From: Oscillospiraceae bacterium
GTDB taxonomy: Bacteria; Bacillota; Clostridia; Oscillospirales; Oscillospiraceae
Length of the DNA stretch: 40,982 bases
NCBI GenBank assembly: GCA_017405865.1
Contig: JAFQZN010000037.1
Location: 1 to 40,982, forward strand
Direction of reading: 5' to 3'
A program made the position numbers and the translations under genes. Below the pieces are notes generated by a model, which was not told the origin of the DNA, searched no databases, and saw only the letters and a program-made list of their open reading frames with translations. Positions within the stretch are counted from its first letter, which is position 1, and the number at the start of each line of letters is the position of its first letter. Below, piece by piece: positions 8,745 to 15,747 of this stretch.

Positions 8745-9777
8745 ATTTGAGGAAGATGTATTTCCCGCCGCGATACGGCCGCACCGTGCCGATGCGCTGC
8801 GCGGACGGCACCGCCGTCTTCAGCTCCGCGAACATCGCCTCTGCGTCGTCCGGATGCACCGCGATCAGCAGTCCGCCGGAGGTCTGCGGGTCGTAGAGCA
8901 TATCCTGGATATAGAGCGGCACGTTGCCCGGATCGACGTGGCTTTCGGCAAAGTTGCGGTTGCGGTACATGCCCGCAGGCAGAATGCCCATCTTGGCAAA
9001 TTCCTTTGAATCCTCGATCAGGTCGATCGCCGCAGTGTCGATCTCCAGCTCCATTTCGCTGCCCTGCGCCATCTCCAGACCGTGTCCGAGCAGGCTGAAG
9101 CCGGTCACGTCGGTGCAGGCGTGGACGCGGTACTTCACCATCACGTCACGCGCGCTCTTATTGAGCGTCGTCATCAGCTTCTTCGCGTACGCCAGCGTTT
9201 CCTCGGAGACGAGGTCGACCTTTGCAGCCGAGGTCAGAATGCCGATGCCGATCGGCTTGGTCAGGAAGAGCACGTCGCCCGCCTGCGCCCCGCAGTTTTT
9301 GAGCATTTTGTCCGGATGGACAAAGCCTGTGACGGCAAGGCCGTACTTCGGCTCGTCGTCCAGAATGCTATGGCCGCCGGTGATGATCGCGCCCGCCTCA
9401 TAGACCTTGTCGTAGCCGCCGCGCAGGAGCGCGTGAACAGCTTCCTTCGGCAGGCTGTCCGGCACCGCCATGATATTGAGCGCGAGCTTTGGCTCGCCGC
9501 CCATCGCATAGACGTCCGACAGGGCGTTGGTCGCTGCGATCTGTCCGAAGGTATAGGGGTCGTCGTCGATCGGCGGGAAAAAGTCCACCGTCTGCACCAG
9601 CGCCAGATCATCTGAAATTTTATAGACCGACGCATCGTCGGATTTATCGAAGCCGACGAGCAGATTGGGATCGCGATGCACCTTGATGCCGTCCAGCAGC
9701 TTTGCCAGCACACCCGCGCCGACCTTCGCGCCGCAGCCGGCGCATTTAGCGAGCTTTGTCAGTTTTATGTCTTCCAT
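8743..9777 (-). CDS. selD: Selenide, water dikinase
   Basis: SelD makes selenophosphate from selenide and ATP. At 344 residues it has the usual length. The N-terminal active-site motif reads CAGCGAKV: C15 aligns with the catalytic Cys17 of E. coli SelD and K18 with Lys20, while the second, non-essential cysteine is alanine. The glycine-rich ATP-binding segments (GGEPKLALNI, TGGHSI, TDVTGFSLLGHG) are intact. No in-frame TGA/Sec codon is needed. GGAGG precedes the ATG by six bases and lies inside the end of yqeB, whose stop is one base before the ATG, so the two are translationally coupled. No selA, selB or selC is visible here. The pairing with yqeB fits the orphan selD arrangement tied to selenium-dependent molybdenum hydroxylases. 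Confidence 0.95.
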   Translation of the reverse strand: MEDIKLTKLAKCAGCGAKVGAGVLAKLLDGIKVHRDPNLLVGFDKSDDASVYKISDDLALVQTVDFFPPIDDDPYTFGQIAATNALSDVYAMGGEPKLALNIMAVPDSLPKEAVHALLRGGYDKVYEAGAIITGGHSILDDEPKYGLAVTGFVHPDKMLKNCGAQAGDVLFLTKPIGIGILTSAAKVDLVSEETLAYAKKLMTTLNKSARDVMVKYRVHACTDVTGFSLLGHGLEMAQGSEMELEIDTAAIDLIEDSKEFAKMGILPAGMYRNRNFAESHVDPGNVPLYIQDMLYDPQTSGGLLIAVHPDDAEAMFAELKTAVPSAQRIGTVRPYRGGKYIFLK

Positions 9778-9778
9778 G

Positions 9779-10564
9779 TTACGCCTCCGAAAATCTGAAA
9801 ATTGCTTCCAACACGCCGCCGCCGATTGCGAGCGCCTTGTCGGAAACCTGATAGCAATAGGAACGTTCGCCGCGCGGGTCGACGTCGCCGGCCTTCATGC
9901 CGCGATGCACGGGCGTACGGTCTGCAAGCAGACCGCGCAGAACGCCGGAGATCTGACAGAGCATCGGTGTCTCGCCGACATAGCCTGCGACCTCGCCCTC
10001 TTTGACCAAATCGCCGATCTGCCTGACCTGACGGAAAATGCCGTCCGCCGGGGCGCGCAGGACGCGCTCGCCGGAAAAGCCGCCGATCAGTCCGGGGATA
10101 TTCGTATTCGGGATCGGCGAGCCTTCGGTAATGACTCTGCCGAGGGTATGTCCGCGCATCGTCTCCACGCAGGCATGGCAGTCCACGCCCGCCGTAAAGC
10201 CCGGCCCTACGCCGATGACGCACGGCGCGTCCGTGATGTGTGTGCCGAGGTTGCGCTTTGCCAGAATCGCGTCTACTACCGCGTCAGGCTGCAAGGCCGC
10301 AATGCAGGCAGCCTCCGGGTCTGCCAGAACGGCGATATTCCCCTTTTTCAGAATGGCAAGCGCCTCCTGCGGCGTTTTGGCTTTCTCCGCCGTCACGTCC
10401 TCCACGGTCATCTTGCCAAGCAGGACCGCCTGCGAAAAGCAGACCGTCCTGCGAATCGCCGTCGGCCGGGGAAGATCGGTCATCACGACCTGCAGCCTTG
10501 CGTGATGCAGGCGCATGGCAATGCCGGAGGCCAGATCTCCCGCGCCGCGAATCAGTACGAGCAT
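9779..10564 (-). CDS. yqeB: YqeB-type protein of the selenium-dependent molybdenum hydroxylase system (EF2563 family)
   Basis: A 261-residue protein with an N-terminal Rossmann-like LIRGAGDLASG segment, then VIGVGPGFTAG and CHACVETMRGHTLG, and a C-terminal half with DGIFRQVRQIGDLVKEG that resembles a biotinyl/lipoyl-type beta fold. Members of this family accompany SelD and YqeC in genomes that use a labile selenium ligand in molybdenum hydroxylases; the biochemical step is not established. RBS AAGGAG, then the ATG at 10564. The promoter is at 10593-10621 and the stop is coupled to selD. The divergent neighbour is a ModE-like regulator, which fits molybdenum control. No molybdenum hydroxylase gene is in the window. 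Confidence 0.88.
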   Translation of the reverse strand: MLVLIRGAGDLASGIAMRLHHARLQVVMTDLPRPTAIRRTVCFSQAVLLGKMTVEDVTAEKAKTPQEALAILKKGNIAVLADPEAACIAALQPDAVVDAILAKRNLGTHITDAPCVIGVGPGFTAGVDCHACVETMRGHTLGRVITEGSPIPNTNIPGLIGGFSGERVLRAPADGIFRQVRQIGDLVKEGEVAGYVGETPMLCQISGVLRGLLADRTPVHRGMKAGDVDPRGERSYCYQVSDKALAIGGGVLEAIFRFSEA

Positions 10565-10592
10565 AGGTTTTCTCCTTCGTTATTCTCTCATT

Positions 10593-10621
10593 AAGATAGC
10601 ACAAACCCTCTGCCCCGTCAA
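10593..10621 (-). promoter_or_regulatory. Promoter of yqeB-selD
   Basis: Minus-strand TTGACG (10621-10616), 17-base spacer ending in TGC, TATCTT (10598-10593). It is back to back with the ModE-like gene promoter, their -35 boxes 18 bases apart. Confidence 0.75.
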
Positions 10622-10639
10622 CTCCGGCGGGCAAAAATA

Positions 10640-10669
10640 TTGACGGCGGCAGCAGGCATGTGCTATAAT
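10640..10669 (+). promoter_or_regulatory. Promoter of the ModE-like gene, apparently leaderless
   Basis: TTGACG (10640-10645), 18 bases with TGC at the end, TATAAT (10664-10669). Only six bases (TTTAAT) separate the -10 from the ATG at 10676, so the expected transcription start falls on the A of the start codon. There is no Shine-Dalgarno sequence. Confidence 0.75.
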
Positions 10670-10675
10670 TTTAAT

Positions 10676-11023
10676 ATGGAAAAGAAATTCAGACCGGTGC
10701 TTTCCATCCGCATCTTCGGAGAAGAAAAATGCTTCGGGCCGGGCGTCGCGGAGCTGCTGCGGCGCGTGGAGCGGGAAAAGTCGCTGCGCGCCGCCGCGAT
10801 CTCGATCGCCATGGCCTACTCCAAGGCGTGGAAAGTCATCAAAAGTGCGGAAGCCGAGCTGGGCTTCAAACTGCTGGTATCCACCACGGGCGGCAAAAAC
10901 GGAGGAGGTGCAATTCTCTCGCCAGAGGCTGAAAAGCTACTCGCTGCCTATGATGCATACTGCGGCGCGGTGAAGGACTTCGCCGCCGCCGAATTCACCC
11001 GCCGTTTTGACGGCATATTGTGA
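10676..11023 (+). CDS. ModE-like winged-helix regulator (N-terminal domain only)
   Basis: A 115-residue protein matching the DNA-binding half of ModE: LSIRIFGEEKCFGPGVAELL, then the helix-turn-helix segment SLRAAAISIAMAYSKAWKVI and the wing TTGGKNGGGAILSPEAEKLL. The C-terminal molybdate-binding (TOBE/MOP) domain of full ModE is absent, as in many short family members. It probably represses or activates molybdenum- or tungsten-related genes; the divergent yqeB-selD unit is the obvious target, which is inference. The frame is open upstream to a TTG at 10640, but that codon is the -35 box. The ATG at 10676 lies at the predicted transcription start and has no ribosome binding site. Confidence 0.85.
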   Translation: MEKKFRPVLSIRIFGEEKCFGPGVAELLRRVEREKSLRAAAISIAMAYSKAWKVIKSAEAELGFKLLVSTTGGKNGGGAILSPEAEKLLAAYDAYCGAVKDFAAAEFTRRFDGIL

Positions 11024-11026
11024 AGG

Positions 11027-11066
11027 AAAGACCCGTTGCCTGTGAAATGGCAACGGGTCTTTTTTT
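11027..11066. terminator. Bidirectional intrinsic terminator
   Basis: Perfect stem AAGACCCGTTGCC / GGCAACGGGTCTT (11028-11040 and 11049-11061), with a seven-base T-run on the plus strand. It separates the convergent ModE-like and aminotransferase genes. The T-run is shorter on the minus strand. Confidence 0.9.
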
Positions 11067-12346
11067 CATTCCTTTATCAGCTGCTCCAGCGCCGCGAGGC
11101 GCAGGCAGGTGCAGAAAATCTCCATCGCCTGCTCCAGCTCCTCCACGGGAGGCAGGGTCGGCGCGATGCGGATATTGGAGTCGTTGGGGTCGACGCCGTA
11201 GGGGAAGGTCGCGCCCGCGCCGGTCATCGTCACGCCCGCCTCCTTGCACAGCGCAAGCGTGCGCTTGGCAAGTCCCGGCAGGGTGTTGACCGAGACGAAA
11301 TAGCCGCCCTTCGGCTTCTGCCAGGTCGCCAGTCCCAAAGGTGCGATCTCTTCTTCCAAATGCCGCAGAACGCAGGCAAACTTCGGGCGGATGATCGCCG
11401 CATGCTTCTGCATCAGCTCCAGCGTGTGCGCCTTGTCGCGCAGATATTTGACATGGCGGAGCTGATTGATCTTGTCGTAGGAAATGATCTGGATGCCCGC
11501 CAGTTTTTCCATATATTTCAGGTTGTCAACCGACGACGCCATGACCGAAATGCCCGCGCCGGGGAAGGTGATCTTCGAGGTGGAGGCAAATTCAAACACC
11601 ATATCGGGATTGCACGCCTCGCGGCAGAGGGTCAGGATGTCGGAAAACGGCACGAAATCGCCGTCAAATTCGTGGACGCAATAGGCGTTGTCCCACATCA
11701 GCGTAAAGTCCGGCGCGGCAGGCTTCAGGCTCGCCAGCCGCCGCACCGTTTCGTCCGAATAGACGATGCCGTCGGGATTGGAGTATTTCGGCACGCACCA
11801 GATGCCCTTGACCTCGGGATCGCGCACCAGCTCCTCCACCATGTCCATATCCGGGCCGTCCGGCGTCATCGGGACGGTGATCATCTCGCAGCCGAAGGAC
11901 TGCGTGATCTTGAAATGGCGGTCATAGCCCGGCGCGGGGCAGAGCCACTTTACGCGCGGGAGCTTGCTCCACGGCTGCTTGGAATGCAGCAGTCCGTGGG
12001 TAAACGCCTTGGAGATCGTGTCGTACATGAGCTGCAGCGAGGCATTGCCGCCGATGAAGCATTCCTCCGGCTTGCAGCCGAGGATGTCTGCAAACAGCCG
12101 CTTCGCCGCGGGAAGTCCCGAAAGCTCGCCGTAATTTCTCGCATCCACGCCGTCCGAAATGCAGTCCTCCGGCGTTACCAGCACGCCCAGAAGATCGGAT
12201 ACGAGATCGAGCTGCGCCTTTCCCGGCTTGCCCCGCGCCATATTCAGCTTCATGTCCTTCGCCTTCAGCGCGTCAAACCGCTGCCGCAGCGCTGCCAGCT
12301 CCTGCCGCAGCTCCTCCTGCGTCCGTTTCTGATATGCAAGTTCCAT
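11066..12346 (-). CDS. Aspartate aminotransferase, type Ic (MocR-like aminotransferase family)
   Basis: A 426-residue PLP enzyme of fold type I expected to transfer the amino group of aspartate to 2-oxoglutarate. It belongs to the subgroup that Pfam calls Aminotran_MocR (PF12897): ARGKPGKAQLDL near the N-terminus, ARNYGELSGLPAAKRLF, GGNASLQLMYD, CPAPGYDRHF, PKYSNPDG and the PLP-lysine motif FASTSKITFPGAG (lysine near residue 258), ending with the arginine in SNIRIAP. It stands alone between its own promoter and a shared terminator. The region before the ATG is GGCGG-rich, not a classic AGGAGG. Substrate preference cannot be read from sequence. Confidence 0.92.
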   Translation of the reverse strand: MELAYQKRTQEELRQELAALRQRFDALKAKDMKLNMARGKPGKAQLDLVSDLLGVLVTPEDCISDGVDARNYGELSGLPAAKRLFADILGCKPEECFIGGNASLQLMYDTISKAFTHGLLHSKQPWSKLPRVKWLCPAPGYDRHFKITQSFGCEMITVPMTPDGPDMDMVEELVRDPEVKGIWCVPKYSNPDGIVYSDETVRRLASLKPAAPDFTLMWDNAYCVHEFDGDFVPFSDILTLCREACNPDMVFEFASTSKITFPGAGISVMASSVDNLKYMEKLAGIQIISYDKINQLRHVKYLRDKAHTLELMQKHAAIIRPKFACVLRHLEEEIAPLGLATWQKPKGGYFVSVNTLPGLAKRTLALCKEAGVTMTGAGATFPYGVDPNDSNIRIAPTLPPVEELEQAMEIFCTCLRLAALEQLIKE

Positions 12347-12381
12347 ACGCCCGCCGCCTTTCCTAAAAATGGTTTTTCCCC

Positions 12382-12410
12382 ATTATAAACAAAGCTGATG
12401 TCATTGTAAA
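12382..12410 (-). promoter_or_regulatory. Promoter of the aminotransferase gene
   Basis: Minus-strand TTTACA (12410-12405), 17 bases, TATAAT (12387-12382), leaving a leader of about 30 bases. Confidence 0.8.
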
Positions 12411-12537
12411 GCAAAAACTGTATGATTTGTCATTGCCCGACTTGTTCGGGCAATCCGTCCGTGCCGGTATAGGAGGCTTTATCGTTATTTGATGCACGTA
12501 CCATACCTGCAACGGACAGATTCCCTGTCTGACAATG
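12411..12537. other. Non-coding stretch with small inverted repeats
   Basis: This is the left part of the 413-base gap between the aminotransferase and the MscS gene; the rest is the palindromic element and a terminator. I see no gene. It contains a perfect 9-bp hairpin (12432-12440 with 12446-12454, ATTGCCCGA / TCGGGCAAT) and a smaller one near 12515-12529 (GACAG / CTGTC). GTCCGT and ACGGAC about 50 bases apart could pair. It may be a decayed element or an untranslated structured region. Confidence 0.4.
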
Positions 12538-12540
12538 TCA

Positions 12541-12690
12541 TACTAAAATTCAATTAAAATATTTAATTGAATTTTGCTGTGCTACGCACAGCCATTTCAG
12601 CGCGTTGCGCTGAAATGCCGTCTCATGCAGACTTCGACGCGCCTTCGGCGCTATAAAATGCTTTTTATAGCATTTTATCGAAGTCTAGTA
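12541..12690. mobile_element. Palindromic MITE-like element, copy 1
   Basis: A 150-bp non-coding element with terminal inverted repeats TACTA / TAGTA, flanked on both sides by TCA (12538-12540 and 12691-12693), which reads as a 3-bp target duplication. Inside, in order: a 14-bp palindrome AAAATTCAATTAAA / TTTAATTGAATTTT, GCTGTGC / GCACAGC, CATTTCAGCGC / GCGCTGAAATG, and an outer stem AGACTTCGA / TCGAAGTCT. The outer stem encloses two more hairpins, GCGCC / GGCGC and ATAAAATGCT / AGCATTTTAT. Copy 2 at 26566 differs at only four positions. No open reading frame fits, so a transposase would have to act in trans. Confidence 0.82.
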
Positions 12691-12731
12691 TCAGGCGGGA
12701 ATGACAGAATCGGAAGTTATATCGCAAAACA

Positions 12732-12754
12732 GCGGGCGTCAATTGGACGCCCGC
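12732..12754 (-). terminator. Intrinsic terminator after the MscS gene
   Basis: 9-bp stem GCGGGCGTC / GACGCCCGC, followed on the minus strand by TGTTTTG. Confidence 0.75.
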
Positions 12755-12759
12755 CGGAA

Positions 12760-13569
12760 TTATTCGTCCTTCACGATGCGCACGGCGATGCGCTCCTCCG
12801 GGTCGTCGATGCCGTTGGCTGCCAGCGCATTGCTGCAATTCTCCAGAAGCACATAGTAGACGTCCCAGTAGTCCTCGTTTTTGACCCAGGCGCGAACGGT
12901 GAAAATGTACGTATCGTCGTCCACCGCCGTCATGCGGGCGAAGGGAGCAGGCTCCTGCAGAACGCGCTCCGTCTTCTCCGCCGCCTCCAGAAGCACTCTG
13001 TGCGCGAGGGCGGGGTCGCAGTCGTTCGTGAGCTTGAAGGGAAGGTCGATGCGGCGGTTCTCCTCCGCGCTGAAATTGGTGACGTTCGCGTTCATCAGAT
13101 CGCCGTTCGGCACGGTAATGCGCTTGTTGTCCACCGTGATCAGCGTGGTATAGAACACGCTGATGTCGCGCACCGTACCCTCTGCGCCGGACGCTTCGAT
13201 ATAGTCGCCGACACGGAAGGGCTTGAAGATCAGGATCATCAGACCGCCGGCAAAATTGCCCAGCGCGCCCTGCAGAGACAGACCGATCGCCAGACCGCAG
13301 GAGGCGAGCACCGTGATGACGGAGGTCATCGGGATGCCGAGAATGCCGATCACAATGATGATCAAGATGACGTACAGGAGGATGGAGACAAGATTCTTCA
13401 TAAAGCTCTGCACGGTTTTGTCGAGCTTGGTGATCCGATCCGCCTTTGTCATCGCCTTCTTGACGCCCTTGATGATGAGGCAGCCGACAATGAGCACGAC
13501 GATCGCCAGCAGGAGCTTGCCGCCGATCGAAATGCCGTAGTCAAGCAGCTTTGACAGGAATTCCTTCAT
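12760..13569 (-). CDS. MscS-family mechanosensitive channel
   Basis: A 269-residue small-conductance channel that opens under membrane tension to release solutes. There are three hydrophobic helices in residues 1-110, of which the third (VITVLASCGLAIGLSLQGAL and the following GNFAGG) is the glycine/alanine-packed pore helix. The beta domain follows (PFRVGDYIEASGAEGTVRDI, VDNKRITVPNGDLMNANVTN), then the alpha/beta C-terminal domain. RBS GAGGAAA. Its ATG overlaps the stop of the PHP gene (ATGA), so it is the third gene of a coupled operon. The terminator at 12732-12754 ends the operon. Confidence 0.93.
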   Translation of the reverse strand: MKEFLSKLLDYGISIGGKLLLAIVVLIVGCLIIKGVKKAMTKADRITKLDKTVQSFMKNLVSILLYVILIIIVIGILGIPMTSVITVLASCGLAIGLSLQGALGNFAGGLMILIFKPFRVGDYIEASGAEGTVRDISVFYTTLITVDNKRITVPNGDLMNANVTNFSAEENRRIDLPFKLTNDCDPALAHRVLLEAAEKTERVLQEPAPFARMTAVDDDTYIFTVRAWVKNEDYWDVYYVLLENCSNALAANGIDDPEERIAVRIVKDE

Positions 13570-14450
13570 TGTGTTTCCTCTTTTCTATATATTGTGTCGA
13601 TAAAGCGCTGCAGTCCGGAAGGGAGCGGCGCTGCCGCGCTCATGCCGGTGTCGCCCATGGTGACGAGCTTGTTGCTTCCGTGGTAGTCGCTGCCTGCGGT
13701 GATATACAGACTGTGCTTCTCCGCCAGCGCGAGCATCTGTCCGCGCAGCTTCGGGGAAAAGCCGGAATAGTAACACTCCATGCCCTGCAATCCCATTTCC
13801 ATTAAGCGGCGCAGCCGCGCCTCCAGCTCCTCGCCGACGATGAGCTGGTCGCCGTCGCCGAAGCACGGGTGCGCCAGTACGGGGATGCCGCCCGCGCCGA
13901 GGATGCCCTCGATCGCCTCCTCCGGGCGGACATAGGCGTTGCCGAGACGCAGCTTGTCGATGTATTCCCGGATCGCCTCTTTTTTCGTCGCGGCATAGCC
14001 GTGCTTCACCATCAGGTTGCCGATGTGCGGCTTGCCGGGGTTGTCCATAGAAAGAATGGCGTCGAGCTCCTCCTGCGGGAAGGCAAAGCCGTATTCCCTC
14101 TGAATAAAGGAAAGCCGCTCGCGCGTTTTTTTCATGCGCAGCGCATGACCCCGCTCCACGACGGCGCGGATCGTCTCTCCCGCCGGGTTGTAGCCGTAGC
14201 CGAGAATGTGGTATTTCCCCAGTTCATCCTTGCAGGAGAACTCCACGCCCGTGACAAAGGACGGCGTTGCGGCGTCTGCAGCCTTCAAGGCTGCGGCAAT
14301 CTGTTCACAGCCCTTGATCGCGTCGTGATCGGTCAGGGAAAAGACCTCGATCCCCGCTTCCTTCACGCGGGAAAGCAGCTCAACCGGGCTATCTGTCCCG
14401 TCGGAGACGTTGGAGTGCAGATGCAGGTCGATTTTTACATAATCGTTCAC
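13566..14450 (-). CDS. PHP-domain phosphoesterase (3',5'-nucleoside bisphosphate phosphatase/RNase AM-like)
   Basis: A 294-residue cytosolic metal-dependent phosphoesterase. The PHP signature is complete: DLHLHSNVSDGTDSP, SLTDHD, GVEFSC, PVLAHP and a late GSDYHG. The insert containing PGKPHIGNLMVKHGYA matches the YciV/TrpH-type group, some of which hydrolyse 3',5'-bisphosphonucleotides or short RNAs; the exact substrate is inferred. I choose the GTG at 14450 because AAGGGGAG stands seven bases before it. An ATG at 14480 in the same frame overlaps the upstream stop but lacks a good ribosome binding site. It is the middle gene of the STAS-kinase, PHP, MscS operon, with stop-start overlap to MscS. 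Confidence 0.9.
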   Translation of the reverse strand: MNDYVKIDLHLHSNVSDGTDSPVELLSRVKEAGIEVFSLTDHDAIKGCEQIAAALKAADAATPSFVTGVEFSCKDELGKYHILGYGYNPAGETIRAVVERGHALRMKKTRERLSFIQREYGFAFPQEELDAILSMDNPGKPHIGNLMVKHGYAATKKEAIREYIDKLRLGNAYVRPEEAIEGILGAGGIPVLAHPCFGDGDQLIVGEELEARLRRLMEMGLQGMECYYSGFSPKLRGQMLALAEKHSLYITAGSDYHGSNKLVTMGDTGMSAAAPLPSGLQRFIDTIYRKEETQ

Positions 14451-14479
14451 GAGAACGCTCCCCTTTTCGTGTTTTTTCA

Positions 14480-15625
14480 TCAAAACAGCAGGGAATCCGT
14501 CTTTTCCAGCAGCGCGAGAAGCTCGTTCTTCCAGAGCTCGATCTCCGCTCTGCCTTCTTCCGTCTCCAGCCCCTTGCGGCGGATAGAACGGCGGATCATG
14601 CGGGTATAGCCGATGATCCTCGCCTTCTCCTCCACCTCCCGGATCCTCTCCGGATCGTCTGTTTCGAGATAGAGGCTCAGGGTCTTCTTCCAGAGCGCCT
14701 TGCCCGTCTCCAGATCAAAGCCCTGGAATTGGAGGATGATATTCCGGTCATATTCGGAATAGCCCACGAAGGAGTTATAGGTGCTTGCCAGTTCGAAGAT
14801 CGGATTGCCGACCGCCAGCGTGTCCATGTCGATCAGAAGGACTTCATTCTCCGTCAGCTCCAGATTCTTCGTGTGATAATCACCGTGGAGCATGTGGTCG
14901 TCGTGCGGAATATTCTCGATCAGCGAAACGAGCTTCTTTCCTGCCTCCTCCGGCAGATAATCCTGCATGAATCTCGCCCAGCCGAGCGCAGTCTCTTTCA
15001 TATCCGGCAGCTTGCCTGTGGGAACGAGGGTGCTGTGGAGCCGCTTCATCATCGCGACGAATTCTTTCACGCACCAGTCGAACTTTTCCGGCTCGGAGGC
15101 GAGGATCTTCGCGAAGGATTTGGCATTCAGCAGCTCGAAGACGGAGCCGTAGCTGTCTCCGACCTTGACAACGTCGTAGGAGATCGCCGTCGGAATGCCG
15201 AGAATCAGCGCCAGCCTTGCCACCTCGCGCTCGTGCTGGATGTCGGCGAGCGCGTCGGCGTTGTTATAGACCTTCACGACGTTGTCCTTGTCGATGCGGT
15301 AGATCGTGCCGTTCGCACCGCGCCCGATCTCCTCGCAGCCCTCGATCGAAACGACGCGGTAGGCCTTTTCGACCTCCATCATCTGCGTAAAGCCGGTCAT
15401 TTCCAGAATATCGTAGACTTCGGGATTGACATTGATCAGCTTGACGTCGGGATGTCCTTTTTTCAGGCGCAGGATCACGCGCAGCCCCGCGCTGGAGATA
15501 TATTCGAGGTCTTGCATGTCCAGCAAGAGCGGACTGCCGTCGTCGTCAGCAAGCCGGGCAAGGATGTCCGTTTCGACCTGCGATGCGTTGCCGGAGTCGA
15601 TTCTGCCGTAGAGTTGAATGTTCAT
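14480..15625 (-). CDS. STAS domain fused to an aminoglycoside-phosphotransferase-like kinase
   Basis: A 381-residue protein with two parts. Residues 1-85 are a STAS/anti-anti-sigma domain (LLLDMQDLEYISSAGLRVIL, with the candidate phospho-serine at 44 or 45). Residues 95-340 are a protein-kinase-like phosphotransferase: glycine-rich loop GRGANGTIY at 101-109, probable ATP lysine at 118, catalytic HGDYHTKN at 247-254 and metal aspartates DMD at 266-268. The kinase part resembles the TIGR02172 group of APH-type kinases. The substrate is unknown; a small molecule or a protein partner regulated through the STAS domain is plausible. RBS AAAGGA, promoter at 15661-15689. It is the first gene of the operon with a PHP phosphoesterase and MscS. 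Confidence 0.85.
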   Translation of the reverse strand: MNIQLYGRIDSGNASQVETDILARLADDDGSPLLLDMQDLEYISSAGLRVILRLKKGHPDVKLINVNPEVYDILEMTGFTQMMEVEKAYRVVSIEGCEEIGRGANGTIYRIDKDNVVKVYNNADALADIQHEREVARLALILGIPTAISYDVVKVGDSYGSVFELLNAKSFAKILASEPEKFDWCVKEFVAMMKRLHSTLVPTGKLPDMKETALGWARFMQDYLPEEAGKKLVSLIENIPHDDHMLHGDYHTKNLELTENEVLLIDMDTLAVGNPIFELASTYNSFVGYSEYDRNIILQFQGFDLETGKALWKKTLSLYLETDDPERIREVEEKARIIGYTRMIRRSIRRKGLETEEGRAEIELWKNELLALLEKTDSLLF

Positions 15626-15660
15626 AGCAGTTCCTTTCTCATGTAAAGTATATCGTCATA

Positions 15661-15689
15661 ATTATATAGGAAAACGAGAGGGGTTGCAA
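15661..15689 (-). promoter_or_regulatory. Promoter of the STAS-kinase, PHP, MscS operon
   Basis: Minus-strand TTGCAA (15689-15684), 17 bases, TATAAT (15666-15661). Confidence 0.8.
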
Positions 15690-15699
15690 GTATATTTTT

Positions 15700-15738
15700 A
15701 TTGAAAAAGCGAGCAGCCGCAGCTGCTCGCTTTTCAAT
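15700..15738 (-). terminator. Intrinsic terminator after the ABC transporter operon
   Basis: A long stem (GCGAGCAGC / GCTGCTCGC extended by A/T pairs) is followed on the minus strand by a T-rich tail. It sits just upstream of the STAS-kinase promoter. Confidence 0.85.
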
Positions 15739-15747
15739 ATAACGGTT

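Noticed and set aside
8743-9777. Loss of a SelD active-site residue
   Set aside because: Only the non-essential second cysteine is replaced; the catalytic cysteine and lysine are present.
12541-12690. Paired MITE copies as ends of one composite transposon (12.5-26.7 kb)
   Set aside because: Each copy has its own complete 3-bp flanking duplication and the enclosed genes look like ordinary chromosomal operons with the same base usage as their surroundings.
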